From: Neoroseomonas alkaliterrae
GTDB lineage: Bacteria > Pseudomonadota > Alphaproteobacteria > Acetobacterales > Acetobacteraceae
Length of the DNA stretch: 64,000 nt
Reading direction: 5' to 3'
NCBI RefSeq assembly: GCF_014199195.1
Contig: NZ_JACIJE010000002.1
Location: 310,001 to 374,000 of the forward strand
Shown here: piece by piece, positions 28,977-37,305 of the stretch
Layout: each line of letters starts with the position of its first letter
How positions within the stretch are numbered: the first letter of the stretch is position 1
The notes under the pieces: generated by a model
Seen by the model: the letters and a program-made list of their open reading frames with translations, nothing else
Told to the model about the DNA's origin: nothing
Database searches by the model: none
Program-made: the position numbers and the translations under genes

Positions 28977-29867
28977 ATGATCGTCTGGCTCGCCTCCTAT
29001 CCGCGCTCCGGCAATACCCTGCTGCGGATGCTGCTGAGCCGGCATTTCGGGCTCCGCAGCTGGTCGGTGCATGGCGACGGCGACGCGCGGGACATCGGCG
29101 CCGAACTTGCGTCCATCGTCGGCTTCGAGCCGCATGGGCCGCTCGGCGAGGATGCCCTGGCCGAGATGGCCGCCTCCGACGAGACGTTTCTCGTCAAGAC
29201 GCACAACCTGCCGCCGCCCGGCCGCGACTGGCCTGCGATCTGCGTGGTGCGCGACGGCCGCTCGGCGCTGGCCTCCTACTGGCACTACCGCAATCGGCCC
29301 GGCGATGTCGGGCATACGATGCCCGAGGTGGTCGCGGGCGCGGTGCAGTTCGGCTCCTGGTCGGCCCATGTCGCGGCGTGGCTGGATGCGCCGCTGAGCC
29401 GCCGCCTGGTGCTGCGCTACGAGGATCTCGCTGGGCCTTCGCCCGGCGCGCTTGCGGCGATCGGGGATTTCCTCGGACATGCGCCGGCCCCGGCGCCGCC
29501 GGCGGAGTTCGCGACGCTGAACGCGCTTGCGCCGACGCACTTCCGCGGCGGAAGCGATGCGCGCAACATCGCCGAGCTGCAAGCCTGCTGCCCCGCGCTG
29601 TTCGATGCGCTGCACGGCCCCATGCAGGCACGGCTCGGCTATCCGCCCGCGATGGCCGCCGGCGATCCCGAGGCGGCGCTGGCCGCTGAACTCGCCGCGG
29701 CGATGACGGCGCTGCGCGAGGCGCGCGATGCGGACCGCGCCGGGCTCGAGGCAGCGCTGTCCACGCTGCGGCAGGAACTCGACGGCATGCGCCGAAGCCC
29801 CTTCTGGCGGGCGCGGGAGCGCGTGGTCGGGCTGCTGCGATCGGCCGGCCTGCGCCGGCGCGGCTGA
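28977..29867 (+). CDS. Sulfotransferase domain protein
   Basis: This 296-residue protein begins MIVWLASYPRSGNTLLRMLL, in which YPRSGNT (8-14) is the 5-prime phosphosulfate-binding loop of PAPS-dependent sulfotransferases. CVVRDGRSALASYWHYRN supplies the 3-prime phosphate-binding Arg and Ser, and LVLRYEDLAG follows. It would transfer sulfate to a glycan or other acceptor in the cytoplasm. The last 60 residues are a helical extension ending in SPFWRARERVVGLLRSAGLR, matching the tail of the preceding protein. The start was chosen at the family N-terminus. The frame open upstream overlaps the preceding gene. Confidence 0.88.
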   Translation: MIVWLASYPRSGNTLLRMLLSRHFGLRSWSVHGDGDARDIGAELASIVGFEPHGPLGEDALAEMAASDETFLVKTHNLPPPGRDWPAICVVRDGRSALASYWHYRNRPGDVGHTMPEVVAGAVQFGSWSAHVAAWLDAPLSRRLVLRYEDLAGPSPGALAAIGDFLGHAPAPAPPAEFATLNALAPTHFRGGSDARNIAELQACCPALFDALHGPMQARLGYPPAMAAGDPEAALAAELAAAMTALREARDADRAGLEAALSTLRQELDGMRRSPFWRARERVVGLLRSAGLRRRG

Positions 29868-29876
29868 GGCCGCCTC

Positions 29877-30965
29877 ATGCGCATCCTGCTCTGGTACTGG
29901 GGCCGCAAGGGTGCCGGCGGGCAGCTCGCCCTCGCGCTGGCCGATGCGCTGCGCCGGCGCGGTGATGTCGGGCTGGCGCTCTCGCTCTCCGCCCAGGCCG
30001 ATCTGCTGGGCCCGATGCGCGCGCTCGGCATGCCGCTCGATGCGGTGCCGACCTATGCCAGCGCCGCCGGATTCGCCGCGGGCTTCCTGCGCCTGCCGCT
30101 GCTCGCGCGGCGGCTGCGGCGCCAGGCGCTGGACTTCCGCGCCGATGTCGTGGTCTCGGTGATGACCCACCTCTGGACGCCGCTGGTCGCGCCGGGGCTG
30201 AAGCGCGCCGGCCTGCGCTTCGTGCCCATGGTCCATGACGCCGATCCGCATCCCGGCGATCCCGGCGCCTTCTGGGAATGGCGCCTGACCCGCGAGCTCG
30301 ACGCTGCGGAAAGCGTGATCGCCTTCTCCGACAGCGTCGCGGCGGGCATCGCCCGGCGGCGGCCGGGCCTTGCGGTGCATCGGCTCGAACTCGGCGCGCT
30401 TCTTCCCGCCCCGGTTGCCGAGCGGCCTCGCGCGGCGGACGGCACGGTGCGCTTCGTCCATGTCGGGCGGATGCGCGCCTACAAGGGGCTCGACTTGTTG
30501 CGCGACGCCTGGCGGCTGCTCGCCCCGCGCCATCCCGAGGCGCGGCTTCTCGTCGCCGGGGAGGGCGATGTCGAGGCCCTCGCGCCCGGCCTCGCCGCGC
30601 TGCCGGGCGTCACGGTCGAGGCGCGCTGGCTGTCCGAGTCCGAGATGGCCGCCATGGTGGCCGGCGCCGATGCGGTCGTGCTGCCTTATCGCGAGGCGAG
30701 CCAGAGCGGCGTCGCGCCGGTCGCGCACGGCCTCGGCGTGCCGGTCGTCGCGACGCCGGTGGGCGGGCTGGCCGAGCAACTGCGCGATGGTGTGGACGGC
30801 CTGCTCGCGCGCGCGCTCACACCCGGGGCGCTGGCGGAGGCGATGGCCGCGCTGTGCGATCCGGCGCGGCGGGCGGCGCTGGCCGAAGGCGCGCGCGAGA
30901 CCGGGCGGCGCCTGAACGACTGGGACGCCACGGCGGCGCGGCTGGTGGAGATCCTGCGCGGCTGA
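29877..30965 (+). CDS. Family 4 glycosyltransferase
   Basis: This 362-residue GT-B transferase begins MRILLWYWGRKGAGGQLALA and has a C-terminal Rossmann half with FVHVGRMRAYKGLDLLRDAW, ARLLVAGEGDVEAL, and the nucleotide-sugar loop YREASQSGVAPVAHGLGVPV followed by TPVGGLAEQLRDG. These features are typical of GT4. It would add a hexose or deoxyhexose to the surface glycan. It lies 9 bp after the sulfotransferase gene and ends the plus-strand group. It is convergent with a methyltransferase gene 120 bp away. Confidence 0.93.
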   Translation: MRILLWYWGRKGAGGQLALALADALRRRGDVGLALSLSAQADLLGPMRALGMPLDAVPTYASAAGFAAGFLRLPLLARRLRRQALDFRADVVVSVMTHLWTPLVAPGLKRAGLRFVPMVHDADPHPGDPGAFWEWRLTRELDAAESVIAFSDSVAAGIARRRPGLAVHRLELGALLPAPVAERPRAADGTVRFVHVGRMRAYKGLDLLRDAWRLLAPRHPEARLLVAGEGDVEALAPGLAALPGVTVEARWLSESEMAAMVAGADAVVLPYREASQSGVAPVAHGLGVPVVATPVGGLAEQLRDGVDGLLARALTPGALAEAMAALCDPARRAALAEGARETGRRLNDWDATAARLVEILRG

Positions 30966-31085
30966 GAACCGGCACAGGACTTGCGGATGGCGGTGCCGGA
31001 GCCGCTCGTCCCGCCTCGCGGCCGTGTCTGCGTGTTGCGGGCCTCGTTCATCCGTCCGGGCGATCCGATCGGCCCGGAATCCGCT

Positions 31086-32609
31086 TCAGGCCATTCCGGC
31101 CAGTCGCCGCAGCCGACGCGGCAGGAGGTCCCTCAGCCTGGCGCCCAGCGCGGCGCGCGCAGCCGGCAGCCGGACCTCGAAGCAGCCGGCGTCGAAATCC
31201 GGCGGCTCCCCCTCCCGCTGGAACTCGAGCACGAAGGGCTCGCCTGGCGGCACGGCGGAGATGTCGGCCTCGAGCGCGGTCCAGTCGGCGCCGATCGGGG
31301 TCGTGCCGGCAGGCACGGCGTTGACGAGCAGCGTGATCCGCGCGGGCTGGTTGCTGCGCGCCTCGAATCGCAATCGGGGCTCGGCGCCGCGGCTGCGGAA
31401 CAGGCGCGCACGCCGGTAGGCGGTGCGCGTCGTCGCGGTGGATCGAGCGACGCGCCAGCCGTTGATGAGATCGAACTTCGCGGGCGCGCCTGGGAAGGGC
31501 GTGTCGAGCATGGCGCGCGGAATGATGCGCGCGATCTCCGCCACGGCGCGCGCGGGATCCCGCAGCCATCCGACGAAGGTTGCGGGCGGCAGCACGCCCT
31601 CGCGCTGCAGCGCGCGAGGATGCGGCCAGGGCGCGGTCAGGCGGATGCGCATCGCGAGGCTGCCGGCGCGGGCCTTGAGCATCGGCGCATCGGCATCGAG
31701 GTCCCAGGCCGTCCACTCCTCGAGCGCCGGGCCGCTGCCGGAGCGGCCGCCGTGCAGCACCTGGGTGAAGATCTCAGGCGCCAACACGGCGCGGTTGCGC
31801 TCGATGGTGAGGAGGAAATCCGACAGGGGCGGAATCTGCTCATTGATGCCGAGCAGGACCGCCTCGTGCCGGTCGAACACGTCGAACTCCAGCGCAGGGC
31901 CTGTCGTGTCGGCGCGGAACGGATCCCCGCTGGTGATCAGGCAGCCGCCGGGGCGGAGCACGCGCAGCGCCTCCGCGATGGTCGCCGGCAGGTCGCGCAT
32001 GTGGTGCAGGGCGGCGTTGATGAAGACATGGTCGAAGGAGGCGTTGCGGAACGGCAGGGCATGGGCGAAGCCGCCTATCCAGCGCAGCTCCGGGAAGCTC
32101 TGCGCGCCCGCCTCGGCGACGATGGGGCTGAACTCCAGGGCGGTCACGCGGGCGCCGCGCAGGGCGAGCCGCCAGGCGTCGAAGCCCTGACCGGCACCGA
32201 TGTCGAGCACCGCTGCGCCGGCGATGTCGAGCCCTTCGAGCAGCGTCTCCACCGCGCGCCATTCGGCGTAGCGATGGCCGAACCACCAGGCCTGCGTTTC
32301 CGCGTGCGCGGCGCGGAACGCCTCCTTGTCGGGGGCGGCGTGGTAGGAGGCGCAGAGGGCGTCGAGGCGCGCCACGGTGTCTGGCTCGAGGCGCAGGCTG
32401 CCACGGTTCGGCGCGTTCGCGACGATCTCGATCAGGCCCAGCGCGTCCGCGGGTTCGAAGGCGCCGAGGAAGGGCACGCCGAGCACCCGGGGGAATGTCG
32501 CGCCACAGCCATCGCAGCGCCATTGCACGACGGGGGCGCCACAGTGCGGGCACTCGAGGTCGTCGTTCGCGGCGGCCGACGGAGATGCGGCGGGAGGCAG
32601 GGGCGCCAT
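31086..32609 (-). CDS. Class I SAM methyltransferase with N-terminal zinc ribbon
   Basis: This 507-residue protein has a short zinc-ribbon-like N-terminus (CPHCG at 20-24, CDGCG at 32-36). A class I methyltransferase domain follows, with VLDIGAGQGFD (134-144), the acidic loop ALEFSP, and FDHVFINAALHHMRDLP. The C-terminal 200 residues are not recognised; their last part looks beta-rich. The target is unknown. Its location beside the glycosyltransferases suggests glycan or lipid-linked sugar modification (inference). It is divergent from another methyltransferase gene 140 bp away. Confidence 0.85.
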   Translation of the reverse strand: MAPLPPAASPSAAANDDLECPHCGAPVVQWRCDGCGATFPRVLGVPFLGAFEPADALGLIEIVANAPNRGSLRLEPDTVARLDALCASYHAAPDKEAFRAAHAETQAWWFGHRYAEWRAVETLLEGLDIAGAAVLDIGAGQGFDAWRLALRGARVTALEFSPIVAEAGAQSFPELRWIGGFAHALPFRNASFDHVFINAALHHMRDLPATIAEALRVLRPGGCLITSGDPFRADTTGPALEFDVFDRHEAVLLGINEQIPPLSDFLLTIERNRAVLAPEIFTQVLHGGRSGSGPALEEWTAWDLDADAPMLKARAGSLAMRIRLTAPWPHPRALQREGVLPPATFVGWLRDPARAVAEIARIIPRAMLDTPFPGAPAKFDLINGWRVARSTATTRTAYRRARLFRSRGAEPRLRFEARSNQPARITLLVNAVPAGTTPIGADWTALEADISAVPPGEPFVLEFQREGEPPDFDAGCFEVRLPAARAALGARLRDLLPRRLRRLAGMA

Positions 32610-32749
32610 GATTGTTCAGGCTAGCACCATCCTCGCATCGGCCGGCAGGAAAATCGGGCCACCGCCCTGGCGGTCCGGCCGCCCGCGCGCCATAAGCCCC
32701 GGCATCGCCCGGCCGATGGCCGCGAGAGAGGGAGCCGCGCCGCCCGCGC

Positions 32750-33406
32750 ATGACCGAAGACCGCAGCTACCGCGCCGAACTGCGCCTGCGCCGCCTCCTG
32801 CCGGAGGGGCTCAAGGCGCTCGGCCGTCTCGCGCGCCTCGCCTTCCAGCCGCCGCCGCCCTCCGCGCCCGACATCCCGCAGGCGCAACTCGACGGCGGCC
32901 GGCTGATCTCGAGCCGCTGGGAGATGCTTCGGCACTTCCCCAAGGGCGGGCGTGTCTGCGAACTCGGCACCTGGCGGGGCGATTTCGCGCGGCACATCCT
33001 CGACACCGTGGAGCCGGAGGAGCTCCATCTCGTGGATGTCAGCTTCGCCCTCTGCCGCGCCGACGTGCTCGCGGACCCGCGGGTGCGGCGGCACGAGACG
33101 ATGACCACCGCCTTCCTCTCGGGCCCCGGGGCCGGCGTGTTCGACTGGATCTACGTGGACGCCGACCATTCCTACGAGGCGGTGGTCGCCGACATCGCCG
33201 CCGCGGCCCCGCGCGTGAAGCCGGGCGGGATGCTGGTGTTCAACGACTTCGCGCGCATCGTCCGCCCCGGCTTCGGCGTCTTCGGCGTGCACCAGGCGGT
33301 GTGCGAGTTTGCCGTGCGCTCGGGCTGGCCGGTTGCCTTCCTCGCGCTGAACGGCGAGGCGCTCTACGACATCGCGCTGCGCCGGCCCCCGGAAGGGGCC
33401 GGCTGA
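32750..33406 (+). CDS. Class I SAM-dependent methyltransferase (Methyltransf_24-like)
   Basis: This 218-residue protein has a basic N-terminal helix, then CELGTWRGDFARHILD as the SAM loop, HLVDVSFALC, WIYVDADHSYEAVVADI and VKPGGMLVFNDF. This arrangement matches the small Methyltransf_24 group often found in polysaccharide loci, which methylate sugars. It is the last gene of the surface-glycan region. It is convergent with the LivK-like receptor gene, whose stop lies 14 bp beyond its own. Confidence 0.88.
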   Translation: MTEDRSYRAELRLRRLLPEGLKALGRLARLAFQPPPPSAPDIPQAQLDGGRLISSRWEMLRHFPKGGRVCELGTWRGDFARHILDTVEPEELHLVDVSFALCRADVLADPRVRRHETMTTAFLSGPGAGVFDWIYVDADHSYEAVVADIAAAAPRVKPGGMLVFNDFARIVRPGFGVFGVHQAVCEFAVRSGWPVAFLALNGEALYDIALRRPPEGAG

Positions 33407-33420
33407 GCGGCGCGCCGCCT

Positions 33421-34641
33421 TCAGCGCACCAGCGGGCAGCCGCCCTCGTTGAGCGGGCGGAAGGCCTCGTTGCCCGGGATGGTCTGCACCACCTCGAGGA
33501 GATCCCATTCGCCGCGGTTCTGTCCCGGGCGCTTGGCGCGCATGAGGTACATGTCGCGGATCACGCGGCCATCGGCGCGGATCGTGCCGTTGTTCGTCAT
33601 GAAGTCGTTGATCGGCATCTCGCGCATCTTCGCCATCACCGGCTCGGTGGCATCCGTGCCGGCGGCCTGCACCGCCTTGAGGTAGTGCGTCACCGCTCCC
33701 CACATGCTCGCCTGGAACATGGTCGGCGGGCGGCCGTGGATGCGGGCGAAGCGCTCGGCATAGGCGCGCGTGGCGTCGTTCTGGTCCCAGTAATAGGCCT
33801 CGGTGAAGACCATGCCCTGCGCCGTCTCGAGGCCGATCGCCTTCACGTTGGTCAGCAGGCAGAGCAGGGCGGCGGGCTGGATGCCGCGCCGCATCAGGCC
33901 GAACTCGCCCATCTGCTTGACGATGTTGATGAAGTCGGTGCCCGCCGCGGCGATGCCCACGACATTGGCCCCCGAGCCCGCCGCGCGCACGAGGTGCGAG
34001 GAATAGTCCGTCTCGCCCAGCGGCACGCGGGCGCCGCCCACCACCTGCCCGCCCAGGGCGCGGATCGCCGCGGTGGCGTTGGCTTCCAGCGAATGGCCGA
34101 AGGCGTAGTCGGAGGTGATGAAGAACCAGCGCCTGCCGCCACCCTGCATCACCGCGCCCACGGTGCCGCGCGAGAGCGCGTAGTTGTCGTAGGTCCAGTG
34201 CACGCCGTAGGGCGAGCAGCCCGGGCCGGTGAGGTCGGTGGTGCCCGCGGCGACCACCACGTCGATCTTGCGCCGCTCTCGCGAGAGGTTCTGCACGGCG
34301 AGCGCCACGGCCGAGTTGCCCAGGCCGAAGATGGCGTCCACCCGCTCCTGGTCGTACCAGCGCCGCGCGATCGCCATGCCGACATCGGGGCGGTTCTGCA
34401 GGTCGCCATGCACGAGCTCGATCGGCATGCCGTTCACCCGGCCGCCGAAATCCTCGATCGCGAGGCGGGCGGAGACGACATCGCCCATTCCCTGCTGGTC
34501 GGCGAAGACGCCCGACATGTCGTCGAGCACGCCGATCTTCACCACGCCGTCGGAGATGCCGGATTGCGTGCGGCCTTCGGTCGGCCTGATGGCGGCCAAC
34601 GGCAGAGCCGCCGCCCCGGCCAGGAGCAGCCTGCGATTCAT
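33421..34641 (-). CDS. ABC transporter substrate-binding protein, branched-chain amino-acid (LivK) type
   Basis: This 406-residue periplasmic receptor of the Peripla_BP_6 family has an Arg-pair leader (MNRRLLLAGAAALPLAA). It continues with VKIGVLDDMSGVFADQQGMG, a family hallmark, then GRVNGMPIELVHGDLQNRPD and TDYAFGHSLEANAT-type blocks. It would bind an amino acid, urea, amide or aromatic acid for an ABC importer, but no LivH/M/G/F genes are adjacent, so it is an orphan receptor. Its gene is divergent from the PEP-CTERM-like protein gene, with a 251-bp gap. Confidence 0.92.
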   Translation of the reverse strand: MNRRLLLAGAAALPLAAIRPTEGRTQSGISDGVVKIGVLDDMSGVFADQQGMGDVVSARLAIEDFGGRVNGMPIELVHGDLQNRPDVGMAIARRWYDQERVDAIFGLGNSAVALAVQNLSRERRKIDVVVAAGTTDLTGPGCSPYGVHWTYDNYALSRGTVGAVMQGGGRRWFFITSDYAFGHSLEANATAAIRALGGQVVGGARVPLGETDYSSHLVRAAGSGANVVGIAAAGTDFINIVKQMGEFGLMRRGIQPAALLCLLTNVKAIGLETAQGMVFTEAYYWDQNDATRAYAERFARIHGRPPTMFQASMWGAVTHYLKAVQAAGTDATEPVMAKMREMPINDFMTNNGTIRADGRVIRDMYLMRAKRPGQNRGEWDLLEVVQTIPGNEAFRPLNEGGCPLVR

Positions 34642-34813
34642 GGGTTCGTTTCCTCCGGGATTGCGTGTCCCGGGGCCATCATGCCACGCGCCCGGCGGGC
34701 CGCCAGGTGCCGCCGCGGTCCCGCATGGCGGCCGTGTCGGGAAACCTTACAGTTGCATCGGCGCGGCCGGATCGTATCAAAAAATACCTCATAGAATCAG
34801 ATTGCTACGCTTC

Positions 34814-34829
34814 TGGCATGGGAGGTGCA
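34814..34829 (+). promoter_or_regulatory. Sigma-54 (-24/-12) promoter candidate
   Basis: TGGCATGGGAGGTGCA matches the RpoN consensus TGGCACGrnnnTTGCw at the invariant GG and GC dinucleotides with the correct 10-base spacing, and misses at two other fixed positions. It lies 63 bases upstream of the ATG of the PEP-CTERM-like gene, in a conspicuously AT-richer patch (about 34745-34835). That patch also holds a weaker TTGCAT-N16-TATCAA sigma-70-like pair at 34753-34780. RpoN control is known for several PEP-CTERM/exosortase systems. Confidence 0.6.
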
Positions 34830-34892
34830 TATCCCGTGAGAGGCGCGAGGGGGAATTCGCGCCTGACGTTCAGAATGAAGGGGACCTTCCGC

Positions 34893-35456
34893 ATGAAGCG
34901 ACTTCTCTTGGCGACCGCGCTCGCCGCCGGCCTCGCCGCCGCGCCCGGCGGCGCCGAGGCGGCCTATCTCGACGTGCCGGTGCCGACGAACGCGTACATC
35001 ACGCGCGGCGGGCTCGACTGGGCCTGGGCCTTCCCGCTCCCGGCGGCCTCGGGCCTCGACCTCTCCTACCAGTCCACCCAGGGCTGGCGCCTGCCGACCG
35101 CGGCCGAACTCGCCTTCGCGCCGCTCGCGACGGATTTCGTCTTCGCGGGCGCCAATGTGCCCTTCGGCGGCTCGGACCCCGTCTCGGGCGCCCTCTTCGC
35201 GGCCACGAACGCCAACCTGACCGGCGCGGCCGCCTGCGCGACGCCGTATTTCAGCAACACCTACCGCCATTGCGACTGGCAGGACGGCAACGGCCAGCCC
35301 TATGGCCCATGGGCGGGGACGGAGGGCGCCTTCTTCTTCGCCGACCAGCTCGTCGTGCGCGCCGCGGCGGCGGTGCCGGCGCCCGCCTCGCTGGCGCTGT
35401 TCGGCGCGGGCCTGCTCGGCCTCGGGGCGGTGACGCGCCGCCGCAAGGCCGCCTGA
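34893..35456 (+). CDS. PEP-CTERM-like secreted protein (VPAPAS variant)
   Basis: This 187-residue protein has a Sec signal (MKRLLLATALAAGLAA, cleavage near AEA at 21-23). A secreted middle domain with two cysteines follows (ACATPYFS and YRHCDW). The C-terminal sorting tail has VPAPAS, a hydrophobic stretch LALFGAGLLGLGAV and a basic end RRRK. This is the tripartite PEP-CTERM layout with Ala in place of Glu. Exosortase would process it for export to the surface or extracellular matrix. An ATG 18 bases upstream is also possible, but AAGGGGA precedes the chosen start. No exosortase gene is in the window. The domain function is unknown. Confidence 0.8.
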   Translation: MKRLLLATALAAGLAAAPGGAEAAYLDVPVPTNAYITRGGLDWAWAFPLPAASGLDLSYQSTQGWRLPTAAELAFAPLATDFVFAGANVPFGGSDPVSGALFAATNANLTGAAACATPYFSNTYRHCDWQDGNGQPYGPWAGTEGAFFFADQLVVRAAAAVPAPASLALFGAGLLGLGAVTRRRKAA

Positions 35457-35541
35457 GAAGGGGGCTGGCGCGGCGCCCTGCCGCGCCACCTTGCCCGGGC
35501 GCGCCATGGCGGCGATCCTGCCTCCGCCGGAGGAGATCACC

Positions 35542-36330
35542 ATGGCCCATGCCCTCGGCGCGCCCGCCGCGCCCGCTGTTCTGCGCAACACCGAACTCGA
35601 CGCCGAGGCCGTGCGCCAGGCGCGCGTCGATCTCGCCGCCTGCTTCCGCATGGCGGCGCGGCTCGGGCTGCACGAGGGCATCTGCAACCACTTCTCCTTC
35701 GTGGTGCCCGGGCGCGACGACCTGTTCCTGGTCAATCCCTATGGCTGGGCGTTCCGCGAGATCACCGCCTCGCGGCTGCTGGTCTGCGACTTCCACGGCA
35801 ACGTCATCGCCGGCGACGGCGTGCCGGAGGCCACCGCCTTCTACATCCACGCCCGGCTGCACCTGAACAAGCCGCGCGCCAAGGCGGCCTTCCACACGCA
35901 CATGCCGAACGCGACCGCGCTCGCGATGCTCGAAGGCCCGCCGCTCGTCTGGGCGGGGCAGAGCGCGCTGAAGTTCTACGGCCGGACGCTGGTGGACGAG
36001 GACTACAACGGCCTCGCCCTCGACGAGCGGGAAGGCGACCGCATCGCGGCGAGCATCGGCGATGCCGACATCGTCTTCATGAAGAACCACGGCGTGATGG
36101 TGGTCGGCCCCTCCATCGCCGAGGCGTGGGACGACCTCTACTACCTCGAGCGCGCGGCGGAGGTGCAGCGCCTCGCCATGGCGACCGGGCGGCCGCTCAA
36201 GCCCGTGCCAGAGGCGATCGCGCGCCGCACCTACGAGCAGATGCGCGAAGGCGACCGCGAGAGCGCGCGCCTGCACCTCGAAAGCATCAAGCGCATCCTG
36301 GCGCGCGAAGAGCCGGACTTCATGCATTGA
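35542..36330 (+). CDS. Class II aldolase/adducin family protein
   Basis: This 262-residue protein has the adducin/aldolase fold. LHEGICNHFSFVVPGRDDLF is near the N-terminus. AFHTHMPNATALAML carries the His-x-His metal pair, and FMKNHGVMVVG supplies the third His. Family members are metal-dependent aldolases, epimerases or decarboxylases. The specific reaction is unknown, and the sequence is closer to the catabolic adducin-like group than to fuculose aldolase. GGAGGAG six bases ahead of the ATG at 35542 decides the start over the ATG 51 bases upstream. Its stop is overlapped by the next gene. Confidence 0.88.
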   Translation: MAHALGAPAAPAVLRNTELDAEAVRQARVDLAACFRMAARLGLHEGICNHFSFVVPGRDDLFLVNPYGWAFREITASRLLVCDFHGNVIAGDGVPEATAFYIHARLHLNKPRAKAAFHTHMPNATALAMLEGPPLVWAGQSALKFYGRTLVDEDYNGLALDEREGDRIAASIGDADIVFMKNHGVMVVGPSIAEAWDDLYYLERAAEVQRLAMATGRPLKPVPEAIARRTYEQMREGDRESARLHLESIKRILAREEPDFMH

Positions 36331-37214
36331 CGGCCCCGCCGGCGCGCGGTGCCGACGCCGCCGGCCTCGCCCTGCTGCTTGCCACCACCATCGGCTGGGG
36401 CCTGAACTGGCCGGCGATGAAGGTGCTGCTGGCGGAACTGCCGGTCTTCACCACGCGCGCGGCCTCGGGCGGGCTCGGCTTCCTGGTGCTGCTGGCGGTG
36501 GCGCTGGCGCTGCGCGAGCGCATCGCGGTGCCGCTCGCGCTCTGGCCGCGCCTCGCCCTCGTCTCGGTGCTGAACGTGACGGCCTGGATGGGGCTCGCCT
36601 CCTTCTCGCTGCTGTGGCTCGCGGCGGCGGAGGCGACGATCGTCTGCTACACGATGCCGGTCTGGGCGGTGCTGATGGCCTGGGCGATCCTGGGCGAGAG
36701 GCCGCGGCCGCGGCGCCTCGCGGGGCTGGGGCTGGCCTTCGGCGGGCTCGCGGTGCTGGTGCTGGGCAGGGGCGTGGCGGTGGGGCTCGAGAAACTGCCC
36801 GGCGTGGCGCTCGGTCTCGGCGCGGCGGTGCTGTTCTCGCTCGGCACGGTGGTGACGAAGCGGTGGCCGCTCGGCCTGCCGCCCACGACCTCGGCCGTGT
36901 GGCAGGTCGGGCTCGGCATCGCGCCGCTGGCGGTGGCCGCGGCGGTGATGGACCCGCCGGCCCTGATGGCGCTGTCCTGGCCGGGCTGGGCGCTGGTCGC
37001 CTATGGCGGCGTCTTCGCGCTGGGGCTGTGCTACCTGACATGGTTCGCCGCGCTGCGAAGGCTGCCGGCCTCGCTCGCGACGCTCGGCACGCTGCTCACG
37101 CCCGTGATCGGCGTGGCAAGCGCGGCGCTGCTGCTGGGCGAGCCCTTCGGCTGGCGCGAGGCCGGAGCGCTGGCGCTGACGCTGGCGGGCGTGGGGCTCG
37201 CGATCCGCGACTGA
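36327..37214 (+). CDS. EamA family (drug/metabolite) transporter
   Basis: This 295-residue inner-membrane protein has ten predicted membrane segments arranged as two EamA repeats. The first starts with LLLATTIGWGLNWPAMKVLL. The second contains AVLFSLGTVVTKRW and LPASLATLGTLLTPVIGVAS. Such transporters usually export amino acids or metabolites. The proposed start is a TTG overlapping the upstream stop (TTGA), which suggests translational coupling to the aldolase-like protein. There is no ATG before the first membrane segment. The stop is fused to a large palindrome. Confidence 0.88.
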   Translation: MTAPPARGADAAGLALLLATTIGWGLNWPAMKVLLAELPVFTTRAASGGLGFLVLLAVALALRERIAVPLALWPRLALVSVLNVTAWMGLASFSLLWLAAAEATIVCYTMPVWAVLMAWAILGERPRPRRLAGLGLAFGGLAVLVLGRGVAVGLEKLPGVALGLGAAVLFSLGTVVTKRWPLGLPPTTSAVWQVGLGIAPLAVAAAVMDPPALMALSWPGWALVAYGGVFALGLCYLTWFAALRRLPASLATLGTLLTPVIGVASAALLLGEPFGWREAGALALTLAGVGLAIRD

Positions 37215-37255
37215 TGCCCTGCGGACACAGGATCACCCTGTGCCCGCTCGGCATC
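37213..37255. terminator. Palindrome abutting the stop codon of the EamA gene
   Basis: Outer arms GATGCC and GGCATC and inner arms CACAGG and CCTGTG form a 43-base imperfect palindrome. The left arm begins inside the TGA stop codon. It sits between convergent genes (EamA and panC) and resembles the elements at 12673 and 59616. It is a likely bidirectional transcript end. Confidence 0.6.
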
Positions 37256-37305
37256 ATCGCCTGGTTCCGCGCGCGGCGGACAAGCCGCGTCCACGCCCTT
37301 CGGGA

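Noticed and set aside
24380-28978. A 1532-codon open frame on the minus strand, opposite the FkbM and 993-residue genes
   Set aside because: The frame is an antisense shadow of GC-rich genes on the plus strand. Its translation is Arg-, Gly- and His-rich without domain motifs, whereas the plus-strand frames carry clear enzyme signatures.
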